This document shows, piece by piece, positions 34,899 to 42,548 of a stretch of 64,000 bases of DNA. The notes beneath the pieces were generated by a model. It was given only the letters and a program-made list of their open reading frames with translations. It had not been told where the DNA came from and did not search any database. A program made the position numbers and the translations under genes. The stretch lies in contig NC_011365.1 of NCBI RefSeq assembly GCF_000021325.1, positions 3,814,501-3,878,500 of the forward strand, given 5' to 3'. The DNA comes from Gluconacetobacter diazotrophicus PA1 5. Its GTDB lineage: Bacteria > Pseudomonadota > Alphaproteobacteria > Acetobacterales > Acetobacteraceae. Position 1 is the first letter of the stretch; each line of letters opens with the position of its first letter.

Positions 34899-35942
34899 AT
34901 GGCAGGGTTTTTCGGCGGCGGAACGGGGCGCGGGGCCGGGCGGGGGGACGAAGCGCGCCGGTTGCGCGTCGGCGTCATCGGCGCCGGGCATTTCGGGCGG
35001 TTCCACGCCCTGAAGGTCGCGTCTTCGGCCCGGGAAAGCCTGGTGGGCGTGCATGATCCCGACATGGCGCGGGCGGCCACGGTGGGGGCGGAGGCCGGCG
35101 GCGCGCCGGCCCTGCCGCTGGACGCGCTGCTGGAGCAGTGCGAGGCGGTGGTGATCGCGGCGCCCGCCGAACATCATTTCGTGCTGGCCGACCGTGCCCT
35201 GCGCGCGGGGCGGCACGTGCTGGTGGAAAAGCCCATCGCCTCGACCCTGGAGCAGGCGGACCGGCTGGCCGCGCTGGCGGCGGAGACCGGGCTGGTGCTG
35301 CAGGTCGGCCACCTGCTGCGCTATTCCGCCGAGCATCGGGCGATCACCGAGCGGATCAGCCGTCCCCTTTATATCGAGGCCACGCGCATCGCCCCGTTCA
35401 AGCCGCGCGGGACCGACGTGTCGGTGATCCTGGACCTGATGATCCACGACCTGGACCTGGTGCTGGCGATCGTGGACAGCGAGATCGAGGATGTCGACGC
35501 GCTGGGCGCGGCGGTCAGTTCGCAGCACGAGGACATCGCCAATGCCCGCGTCCGATTCGCCAATGGCTGCGTGGCCACCATCACCGCAAGCCGGATCTCG
35601 CTGAAGACCGAGCGGCGCATGAGGCTGTTTTCCGAAGAGGGCTATCTGTCCGCCGATTTCGTGAAGCGCGAGCTGACGATGATCGGGCGCGAGAAGGGAC
35701 TGCCCCTGCCGGGCACCGGGGGCTTCCGGCGCGAAGCCGTGACGTGGGACGACCACGACACGCTGGCCGCCGAGCACGCGGCCTTTGCCGCCGCCTGCCT
35801 GGACGGGGTGCCGGTGCTGGTCGACGCCCAGGCCGGACGCCGCGCCCTGGCGGCGGCCCTGGCCGTCACCAACGGAATCGCGGCCGCCCGCGCGCGGATG
35901 GAGAGATCCGGGCTGGTGCACCGGGTGGCTTCGCCACCTTAA
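34899..35942 (+). CDS. Gfo/Idh/MocA-family oxidoreductase
   Basis: This 347-residue NAD(P)-dependent dehydrogenase has a Rossmann domain (RVGVIGAGHFGRFHALK) and the EKP motif (HVLVEKPIAST). The C-terminal catalytic domain has RIAPFKPRGTDVSVILDLMIHDLDL with the His-Asp pair typical of the family. The overall pattern resembles Gfo/Idh proteins associated with UDP-GlcNAc 3-dehydrogenase (GnnA) of lipid A synthesis. No GnnB aminotransferase or lpx gene is nearby, so this is only a suggestion. The ATG has GGGAGGGG just upstream. The 17 residues before the Rossmann fold are Gly/Arg-rich. Confidence 0.85.
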   Translation: MAGFFGGGTGRGAGRGDEARRLRVGVIGAGHFGRFHALKVASSARESLVGVHDPDMARAATVGAEAGGAPALPLDALLEQCEAVVIAAPAEHHFVLADRALRAGRHVLVEKPIASTLEQADRLAALAAETGLVLQVGHLLRYSAEHRAITERISRPLYIEATRIAPFKPRGTDVSVILDLMIHDLDLVLAIVDSEIEDVDALGAAVSSQHEDIANARVRFANGCVATITASRISLKTERRMRLFSEEGYLSADFVKRELTMIGREKGLPLPGTGGFRREAVTWDDHDTLAAEHAAFAAACLDGVPVLVDAQAGRRALAAALAVTNGIAAARARMERSGLVHRVASPP

Positions 35943-36286
35943 TGCGGCAGCGTTTCGATCCGCGCCGCCATGATGAAATCGTTGCGGTGCAGCCCGCCGA
36001 TGGAATGGCTTTGCAGCGACAGCCGCACATAGCCCCAGCCGAACGCGATGTCGGGGTGGTGGTCGGCGGCTTCGGCCAGGGCGGCGATGCGTTCGACCAG
36101 CGCATAGGCGGTCGTGAAATCGGGCAGGACGAAGGCGCGTAACAGAAGCGTGCCGTCGGGTGACAGCGTCCAGTTGGGCACCTGGCCCAGCAGGGTTTCG
36201 GACTCGGCCCGGGACAGGGGGGCGGCGGTCCGGGGGCAGGGGCCGATCACTTCGCGGGCAAGGGCGGAGGCGGCGGATGTCGGCAT
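35939..36286 (-). CDS. phhB: Pterin-4a-carbinolamine dehydratase
   Basis: This small 115-residue enzyme recycles 4a-hydroxy-tetrahydropterin made by phenylalanine hydroxylase; some homologues act in molybdopterin metabolism. Signature residues are in ADHHPDIAFGWGYVRLSLQSHSIGGLHRND, where the two His clusters and terminal Asp form the active site, preceded by VPNWTLS. ATG 36286 is preceded by AAGGAAG; the open frame upstream is not supported. It is convergent with the Gfo/Idh gene, overlapping its last 4 bases. Confidence 0.92.
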   Translation of the reverse strand: MPTSAASALAREVIGPCPRTAAPLSRAESETLLGQVPNWTLSPDGTLLLRAFVLPDFTTAYALVERIAALAEAADHHPDIAFGWGYVRLSLQSHSIGGLHRNDFIMAARIETLPH

Positions 36287-36359
36287 GGCGCGGTCTTCCT
36301 TCTGCCTGTGTCCCGTTTCGCCGCGCGGCTCCGGGGGCATCGGAAGACCCGGCGCCGGG

Positions 36360-38168
36360 TCAGGACGAACCCAGCGTTTCGCGCAGCATTTCCAGTTCCA
36401 GCCACCGTTCCTCGGCCGCGGTCAGTTCGGCCTCGGCCCGTTCCAGTTGCCCGGTCGCCGCCGTGAACGCCGCCGGATCGCGGGCATACAACGCACCATC
36501 CGACAGAACGGTGCGCAAGCGGCCGATTTCATCCTCCAGCGCCGCGATCTGGCCCGGCAGGCGGTCCAGCGCATGCTGGTCCTTGTAGGACAGCTTGCGT
36601 GCCGGTCCCTTGTCCGGACGCTTCTGGGCGGGGGCCTGCGTTTCCGTGCCGGGGCGCCGGCCCCGGCCGGCCGGGGCCACGCCGCCGCGCTGGGCCAGCA
36701 TGTCGCTATATCCGCCCGCATATTCAACCCATCGCCCGTCGCCCTCGGCCACCAGCACCGACGTCGCGACGCGGTCCAGGAAGTCGCGGTCATGGCTGAC
36801 CAGCAGGACGGTGCCGGAATAATCGTCCAGCATCTCCTGCAGCAGGTCCAGGGTCTCCAGGTCCAGGTCGTTGGTCGGTTCGTCCAGGACCAGCAGGTTG
36901 GAGGGACGCGCCAGCGCGCAGGCCAGCATCAGCCGCCCGCGCTCGCCGCCCGACAGCATGCCGACGGGGGTGCGCGCCTGTTCGGGACGGAACAGGAAAT
37001 CCTTCATGTAGCCGACGACGTGGCGTTTTTCGGTCCCGACCTGGACCATGTCGCCCCCGCCGCCGGTCAGCGTATCGGCCAGCGTGCGGGCGGGGTCCAG
37101 CGCCCGGCGCTGCTGGTCGAGCGTGACCGTGGACAGGGCGGTGCCGACCCGGATCTCGCCGGAATCGGGCTGGTCCTGGCCGGTCAGCAGGCGCAGCAGC
37201 GTACTCTTGCCCGCGCCGTTGGCGCCGACGATGCCCAGACGGTCGCCCCGCAGCAGCCGCAGGTCCAGCCCGTCGACGATCACGCGGGACCCGTAGGCCT
37301 TGCGCACCTGTTCGGCCACGGCGACCAGCTTGCCGGACAGCCCGTCCTCGCTGGCCTGCATCTTCAGGCCGCCGGGCGTGCGCACGGCCTCGCGCCGGGC
37401 CTGCCGCAGGGCGGCCAGTTCGCCCACCCGCCGGACGTTGCGCTTGCGCCGGGCGGTGACGCCGTAGCGCATCCAGTCCTCTTCGCGCGCGATCTGGCGG
37501 TCCAGCTTGTGGGCGTCGCGGGTTTCCTGCTCCAGAACCTCCTCGCGCCAGGATTCGAAGCGGGCGAAACCCTGGTCCAGGCGGCGGGTCGTGCCGCGAT
37601 CCAGCCAGACGACGCTGCGCGACAGGGTTTCCAGCAGCCGCCGGTCATGGCTGATGATCACCATGGCCGAGGACAGCGACAGCAATTCGCGTTCCAGCCA
37701 TTCGATGGTGGGCATGTCCAGATGGTTGGTCGGCTCGTCCAGCAGCAGCAGGTCGGGCTCGGGCGCCAGGGCCCGGGCCAGCGCGCAGCGCCTGGCCTCG
37801 CCCCCCGACAGGCTGGCCGGGTCCTCGGCCCCCGTCAGGCCCAGTTCGCCCAGCAGCAGGGCGGCGCGGTGTTCCGGGTCGCCGGGGCCCATGCCCGCGC
37901 GGACGTAATCCAGCGTGGTGGCGAAGCCCGACAGGTCGGGCTCCTGCGGCAGGGTGCGGACCGAGGTGCCGGGCTGGAGGAAGCAGGTGCCGTCATCGGG
38001 CAGCAGGTCGCCGGACGCGATGCGCAGCAGGGTGGACTTTCCGCTGCCGTTGCGGCCGACCAGGCAGATCCGCTCGCCGGCGGATACGCCGAACCCGGCC
38101 CCGTCCAGCAGCGGCTTGCCGCCGAGCGTGAGCGTGATGTCCTGGAGGAGAAGAAGGGGAGGCGCCAT
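36360..38168 (-). CDS. ABC-F family ATPase (Uup-like)
   Basis: This soluble, duplicated ABC ATPase is of the ABC-F class, which acts on ribosomes rather than as a transporter. The 602-residue protein has two nucleotide-binding domains: Walker A GRNGSGKST (about 38-46) and GANGAGKST (about 317-325), signature LSGGE in both, and Walker B LLLDEPTNHLD and LVLDEPTNDLD. A charged linker containing RQARREAVRTP joins them, and a C-terminal coiled-coil typical of Uup lies at about 530-602. The exact subfamily cannot be fixed here. Confidence 0.92.
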   Translation of the reverse strand: MAPPLLLLQDITLTLGGKPLLDGAGFGVSAGERICLVGRNGSGKSTLLRIASGDLLPDDGTCFLQPGTSVRTLPQEPDLSGFATTLDYVRAGMGPGDPEHRAALLLGELGLTGAEDPASLSGGEARRCALARALAPEPDLLLLDEPTNHLDMPTIEWLERELLSLSSAMVIISHDRRLLETLSRSVVWLDRGTTRRLDQGFARFESWREEVLEQETRDAHKLDRQIAREEDWMRYGVTARRKRNVRRVGELAALRQARREAVRTPGGLKMQASEDGLSGKLVAVAEQVRKAYGSRVIVDGLDLRLLRGDRLGIVGANGAGKSTLLRLLTGQDQPDSGEIRVGTALSTVTLDQQRRALDPARTLADTLTGGGGDMVQVGTEKRHVVGYMKDFLFRPEQARTPVGMLSGGERGRLMLACALARPSNLLVLDEPTNDLDLETLDLLQEMLDDYSGTVLLVSHDRDFLDRVATSVLVAEGDGRWVEYAGGYSDMLAQRGGVAPAGRGRRPGTETQAPAQKRPDKGPARKLSYKDQHALDRLPGQIAALEDEIGRLRTVLSDGALYARDPAAFTAATGQLERAEAELTAAEERWLELEMLRETLGSS

Positions 38169-38231
38169 GCCAAGGGTTCTGGCCCAAGCGCCATGCCCGG
38201 CGCAAGGGCCATGCCTTGCCCGGTGCCCGGC

Positions 38232-38981
38232 CTATCTTATCTGCGGGCCGCCGGTGACCGCCTGGTAGGTCGCGATGGCCAGGGTCGTCGGCTCGAACGG
38301 CTTGGTGATGACGAAGGCGGGTTCCACGGCCTCGCCGGTCAGCAGTCGTTCGGGATAGGCGGTGACGAAGATGACCGGCGCGTCGTGGTGGCGCAGGATG
38401 CTGGTGACGGCGTTCATGCCGTCACCGCCCGCGCCCAGGTTGATGTCGGCCAGGATCAGGCCCGGGCGGGTTTCCCGGGCCAGGGCGATGGCGTCGGCTT
38501 CCGTCGCGGCCACGCCGGCGACCTGATGGCCGCAGCGCCGCACGAGGTCCTCGATATCCATGGCGATGATCGGCTCGTCCTCGATGATCAGGATCGAGGT
38601 CTCGGCCACCGTGCGCAGTCCGGCACGGGCATGCGCCAGGATCTCGGTGGCCCGGGCCAGGTCCAGGTCGACGATCCGCGCCGCCTCGGCGATCGGCAGT
38701 TCCTCCAGCGACGTCAGCAGCAGCAGCTTGCGTTCGATCGTCCCCATCCCGGTCGGGGCGTCCGTTCCGGGATGGGAGGTGTCCGCGGGTCGGTAATGGC
38801 GGGAAATCCATTGATACAGGCTCTGCCGGGCCGGCAGCGATCCGACCTCCGCGAGGGCGAGGCCCCGCAGGCTTTCGGCAACCAGGAGGTCACCGCGCGA
38901 TTGGCTGCCGGTCAGGGCGCGCGCATATCGCCTGGCATAGGGAAGGGCGCGGATCAGATCCTGCCGCCGCGAGTGGGGCAT
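38232..38981 (-). CDS. phyR: General stress response anti-anti-sigma regulator PhyR
   Basis: PhyR controls the alphaproteobacterial general stress response. When phosphorylated, its sigma-like domain binds NepR and frees EcfG. The 249-residue product has an N-terminal sigma-like region (about 1-125, with LPYARRYARALTGSQSRGD and LEELPIAEAARIVDL). The receiver domain follows: acidic pair Glu134-Asp135, phosphoacceptor Asp179 in LILADINLG, Thr207 and Lys227. This order of domains is unique to PhyR. It is divergent from the first ECF sigma gene. Confidence 0.94.
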   Translation of the reverse strand: MPHSRRQDLIRALPYARRYARALTGSQSRGDLLVAESLRGLALAEVGSLPARQSLYQWISRHYRPADTSHPGTDAPTGMGTIERKLLLLTSLEELPIAEAARIVDLDLARATEILAHARAGLRTVAETSILIIEDEPIIAMDIEDLVRRCGHQVAGVAATEADAIALARETRPGLILADINLGAGGDGMNAVTSILRHHDAPVIFVTAYPERLLTGEAVEPAFVITKPFEPTTLAIATYQAVTGGPQIR

Positions 38982-39126
38982 CGGGCGTTCAACTCCGAAG
39001 GAATATGGTATCTGTCCGGATCATGACAGTGTTACAATTGTTCGCAAGGAAAATAGGGGACATACCCTGGCGTCAGAAAGTGCCTCGGCGAGTGATCGCA
39101 CGATATCGCAACTGCGGCGCGAGATC

Positions 39127-39648
39127 ATGTGTCTTTTACCTGATTTGCGGGGGTTTGCGCGCTTCCTGACGCGGGATACGGCGGCCTCTGACGATCTTGT
39201 GCAGGAGACGGTGGTCCGTGCGCTGGGGGCGCTGGAGCAGTTCCGGGCGGACACCAACCTGAAGGCGTGGCTGTTCACCATCCAGCGCAACATCTTTTAC
39301 GAGCAGAGGCGCCGCAACCAGCGTGAACGGCTGGTCATGAGCGATTATGCCGCCGAGCCGCGACACGGCACCCAGGGGCGGCCGGCCAGTTCGGGCGACG
39401 ACGTGCGCGATCTGGAAAGCGTGTTCTGGCTGCTGACCCCCCTGCTGCGCGAGGCGCTGATCCTGGTGGGCGCGCAGGAGATGACGCACGAGGAAGCGGC
39501 CAGGATCTGCGGCGTGCCGGTGGGCACGATGAAGGCACGCGTGTCGCGGGCCCGGGCCCGGCTGGCCATCCTGGTCGCCCGGCCCCACGAAGACTGCGGT
39601 CTGGACGCCGACCTGGAATGCGATCCTGCGGCCGACGAGGCCCCGTGA
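39127..39648 (+). CDS. ECF sigma factor, EcfG-like (first of two)
   Basis: This 173-residue sigma-70-family factor has region 2 (LRGFARFLTRDTAASDDLVQETVVRALG, then LKAWLFTIQRNIFYEQRRR) and region 4 (MTHEEAARICGVPVGTMKARVSRARARL). Beside phyR and nepR, it is a general-stress sigma candidate. The Leu/Pro/Asp-rich start of region 2 comes immediately after the ATG, while codons upstream continue in frame with LRREI-like sequence. A non-ATG upstream start is therefore possible, though none is obvious. It is divergent from phyR and precedes a second ECF gene by 98 bp. Confidence 0.88.
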   Translation: MCLLPDLRGFARFLTRDTAASDDLVQETVVRALGALEQFRADTNLKAWLFTIQRNIFYEQRRRNQRERLVMSDYAAEPRHGTQGRPASSGDDVRDLESVFWLLTPLLREALILVGAQEMTHEEAARICGVPVGTMKARVSRARARLAILVARPHEDCGLDADLECDPAADEAP

Positions 39649-39746
39649 CGGGGCGAAAAGCGGACCTCACGTCTTCGTTATGACAAAAACGCAACCCTGT
39701 CGCGCCGCCGTTCATTGTTTTGGATGTGTGAAGGGAACCGAAACCA

Positions 39747-40319
39747 ATGACGAACAATTTTCATGACCAGGTCATCTCGATCCTTCCCCGCCTGCGGGTC
39801 CAGGCCCTCGCCCTGACGCGCAACAGGACGATGGCGGAGGATCTGGTGCAGGATGCCGTATGCAACGCGTTGGCGGCCAAGGAGAGCTTCATCCCCGGCA
39901 CAAATTTTTCGGCATGGATGCACCGCATCCTGCGCAACCGTTTCATCTCCGACCTGCGCAAGCGGCGGGAGACGACGGATATCGAGGACGTGCCTGCGGC
40001 GGCGCTGGCGACTTCGGCCTCGCACGAGGACAGGCTGGCGCTGAAGGACCTGGCGCTGGCGATGGATCGCCTTCCCGACGATCAGCGCGAAGCGCTGATC
40101 ATGGTGGTCCTGCACGGCATGAGCTACGAATCCCTTGCCGAGGCGACGGGGTGCGCGGTCGGCACGGCCAAAAGCCGCGTGTTCCGGGCCCGCCGGCAAC
40201 TGGAGAGCTGGATGATGGGCGAATATGACAGCACCCAGGTCAAGATCCGTGCGGCCCGGCTGAGGGGGCTTCTGGCCGAACGGACCGCCGCGCAGGGGGC
40301 AGCCGCACCCCGCCCCTGA
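39747..40319 (+). CDS. ECF sigma factor, EcfG-like (second of two)
   Basis: This is a second ECF sigma of 190 residues. Region 2 is LRVQALALTRNRTMAEDLVQDAVC, with FSAWMHRILRNRFISDLRKRR; region 4 is MSYESLAEATGCAVGTAKSRVFRARRQLE. A 30-residue basic/Ala-rich tail follows. Its region 2-4 pattern is as close to EcfG as that of the neighbouring gene, so it cannot be said which one NepR restrains. The ATG is preceded by AAGGGAA. nepR lies 162 bp downstream on the same strand. Confidence 0.88.
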   Translation: MTNNFHDQVISILPRLRVQALALTRNRTMAEDLVQDAVCNALAAKESFIPGTNFSAWMHRILRNRFISDLRKRRETTDIEDVPAAALATSASHEDRLALKDLALAMDRLPDDQREALIMVVLHGMSYESLAEATGCAVGTAKSRVFRARRQLESWMMGEYDSTQVKIRAARLRGLLAERTAAQGAAAPRP

Positions 40320-40481
40320 AAAGAGGCAGGGGGGCTGACGGCGCCTTGCCATAATTTGGTCGATATTGATCGGGCAGTGGCTGGACTGTCCGCGGGGGGT
40401 GATTTACGGTTTGTAAACATTTATGCAACCGGAACGCGGGTCCGAGAGTTTTGGCGGGGTAGCAGTGGGCCTCAGGGATCA

Positions 40482-40670
40482 ATGATGACGCGGCCCAAGG
40501 ATTCTCCTCCCAAAAGGCCGTCAAAGAGCACTATGAAAGCCCAGCAAGACGATCCGTTCGAGCTATGGCTGAAGCGTGGGCTGCATCAGTTATTCGATGA
40601 TGTGGCGCGCGAACCGGTTCCTGAAGAACTGCTGCGTCTGATCGAGGAAGACCGCAAGACCGGGAAATAG
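40482..40670 (+). CDS. nepR: Anti-sigma factor NepR
   Basis: NepR is the small anti-sigma factor held by phospho-PhyR in the general stress circuit. The 62-residue product from ATG 40482 (AGGGA upstream) has a disordered basic N-terminus. The conserved NepR helix pair follows: LKRGLHQLFDDVAREPVP, then EELLRLIEED. Longer in-frame starts upstream read through non-conserved sequence. Its stop codon abuts the kinase start codon with no gap, so the two are probably translated together. It is separated from phyR by both sigma genes. Confidence 0.88.
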   Translation: MMTRPKDSPPKRPSKSTMKAQQDDPFELWLKRGLHQLFDDVAREPVPEELLRLIEEDRKTGK

Positions 40671-42482
40671 ATGGATCGTAAGAAGGGTTACGGCCGCCCG
40701 GGGCATAATGCCCCGCGTGTTGCGCGGCTTTGGCGGCTGTTCGATACGGTCAGTGCGCGCATGATGCTGATCATCCTGTTCTCGGCGGGGCCCATTGCCG
40801 TGATCGGCGGGTTGCAGGCCTGGAACAGCTATCGGCACACCCTGGCCGCCCCCGCGTTCCGCGCCGACATGGCGGTCAGCCGCATCGACCTGGAAATCCG
40901 TCACGACGTCGATCATGTCAGTGCCCTGCTGCTGTCGGTCAGCCATATGTCGCTGGACGAGCCGGGCATCGCGCGCACCCTGCAACTGGCGCAGTCCCTG
41001 ACCGGGCATTTCTACCGGCAGATGGCGTTGCTGGACGATCGGGGGGTGATCCAGGTGGCGGTCGATAGCGGTCGCCCGCTGCCGCTGCCCGCCCAGGTGC
41101 CGGACGATGACCTGCCACGCTTCAGCGGCGATGTACGGATCCGCCCGCTGGTCATCGCGGGTCCCAACCCTGGCGGGTACTCCTATATCCGCATCACCGT
41201 TCCCACTGCGATCGCCGATTCCGAAGGCAACATCGTCCGCAAGGGGTTCCTGACCGCGATCATGCCCGTGGTCTGGAGCCGCCATCATCTGCAGATCGGC
41301 GATCCGCGCCTGGATTTCATCCAGCAGGACGGTGCGATCGAGGCTTGGATCGTCGGGCGCAACCATGACATCGCCCCGCTATGCGACGATTGCTGGCAGC
41401 CGGGCGCGCCGCCGCCGCAGGTCATACGCTGGATCCGGTCCATGCCGTCCGACCTGTCGAATACCCGCAGGACGTTCAGCGTCGGCGACGCGGCCTATGC
41501 GTACGGGCCGGTGGAGGGCGGGGTGGCCGCCCTGACCGTGACGCGCCGCAATTCGGCCGAGACGCATGCCCTGATCATGTTCGCGGTCTGGCTGTTCGTC
41601 ATCGTGGCGCTGCTGGCCTTCGGTCTGGCCGGCGTGGCGCAAAGCGCGAATATCCTGCTTGTCGCGCCGCTGCGGCGCCTGACCAGTTCGGTCGGGTTGT
41701 GGCAGTCGGGCGGCGGCGTGTTCGACGCACATGCCAGTTGGGCGATGCCGACCGAAATTCGCCGCCTTGCCCATGCCTTCACCCAGGCCACCCGGAGCCT
41801 GACCCGGCACGAACAGCGTCTGGCCCGCGCTTCCGTCAGGCAGGAACTGCTGATGAAAGAGGTGCATCACCGGGTGAAGAACAACCTGCAGATCGTTGCT
41901 TCCCTTCTGAATTTGCAGGTCAGCCGCATTCGCCAGCCCGAAGCGCGCGAGGAGTTCGCCCAGGCGCGCGATCGGGTGCGCGCCCTGGCGACGCTGCATC
42001 GCTACCTGTACGCCGAGGGCGAGCTGTTCAGCCTGAGCATGGAGCATTTCGCCACCGAACTCTGCGGCCAGATCTTCCAGGCGGCGGGCGAGGACCGCGA
42101 CGGCCGGATCGTCCTGTCCGTCAGCGCCGAAAAACTGGCGCTGGAGCCCGACCAGGCGGTTCCGCTGGCCCTGATCATCACGGAAATCGTCACCAATGCG
42201 ATCAAATACGCCTTTCCCGACGGGCGGCGCGGCACCATCACGGTCCGGCTGAACCAGGTGGATGCGCGGCAGGCCCGGCTGGAAATCGCCGATGACGGGA
42301 TCGGCCTGGCGCAGGGGCGCTTGCGCGCCACCGTCGATCGCACCGGCATCGGCATGCAGTTGATCCGGGGCTTTGCCCGGCAACTGGGCGGGACGCTGAC
42401 CATCGTCGAGGAAGGCGGGACGCGCTACATCCTGCCGTTCCCCCTCAAGGGGGGTGACGCGGCGGCGGCCGCGCCGGGCTGA
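40671..42482 (+). CDS. Sensor histidine kinase, HisKA_2/HWE type (PhyK-like)
   Basis: This membrane kinase likely feeds PhyR. The 603-residue product has TM1 at about 30-48, a ~250-residue periplasmic sensor region, and TM2 at about 300-325. A HAMP-like linker (LLVAPLRRLTSSVGLWQSGG) is followed by a HisKA_2 box (KEVHHRVKNNLQIVASLLNLQ, His 399-400) and an HWE-style ATPase domain (LIITEIVTNAIKYAFPDG, then DDGIGL). The HRxKNN box is the class found next to PhyR. Its start codon directly follows the nepR stop. Confidence 0.9.
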   Translation: MDRKKGYGRPGHNAPRVARLWRLFDTVSARMMLIILFSAGPIAVIGGLQAWNSYRHTLAAPAFRADMAVSRIDLEIRHDVDHVSALLLSVSHMSLDEPGIARTLQLAQSLTGHFYRQMALLDDRGVIQVAVDSGRPLPLPAQVPDDDLPRFSGDVRIRPLVIAGPNPGGYSYIRITVPTAIADSEGNIVRKGFLTAIMPVVWSRHHLQIGDPRLDFIQQDGAIEAWIVGRNHDIAPLCDDCWQPGAPPPQVIRWIRSMPSDLSNTRRTFSVGDAAYAYGPVEGGVAALTVTRRNSAETHALIMFAVWLFVIVALLAFGLAGVAQSANILLVAPLRRLTSSVGLWQSGGGVFDAHASWAMPTEIRRLAHAFTQATRSLTRHEQRLARASVRQELLMKEVHHRVKNNLQIVASLLNLQVSRIRQPEAREEFAQARDRVRALATLHRYLYAEGELFSLSMEHFATELCGQIFQAAGEDRDGRIVLSVSAEKLALEPDQAVPLALIITEIVTNAIKYAFPDGRRGTITVRLNQVDARQARLEIADDGIGLAQGRLRATVDRTGIGMQLIRGFARQLGGTLTIVEEGGTRYILPFPLKGGDAAAAAPG

Positions 42483-42548
42483 GGTTGCATGGCGGGTTCG
42501 TCGAGAATGGGTGTCGCTGGCCGGTCGCATCCATTATAGAGCGCGGTC

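Noticed and set aside
34899-35942. Firm assignment of the Gfo/Idh gene as gnnA (UDP-GlcNAc 3-dehydrogenase)
   Set aside because: Sequence resemblance is suggestive, but no GnnB or lipid A gene is adjacent, and family-level motifs do not fix the substrate.
36114-39026. 970-codon open frame on + strand opposite the ABC-F and phyR genes
   Set aside because: Its translation is low-complexity (Gln/Arg/Gly/Ala) with no family motif, while the opposite strand encodes clear ABC-F and PhyR proteins. Long antisense frames are expected in GC-rich DNA.
39024-39170. Short + frame just before ecf1 considered as a NepR candidate
   Set aside because: It lacks the NepR helix pair. The true nepR with LFDDVAREPVP is at 40482-40670.
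40430-40465. GGAAC sequence before nepR as an EcfG promoter
   Set aside because: The only nearby GTT is 12 bases away rather than 16-17, so the two halves do not fit the EcfG consensus.
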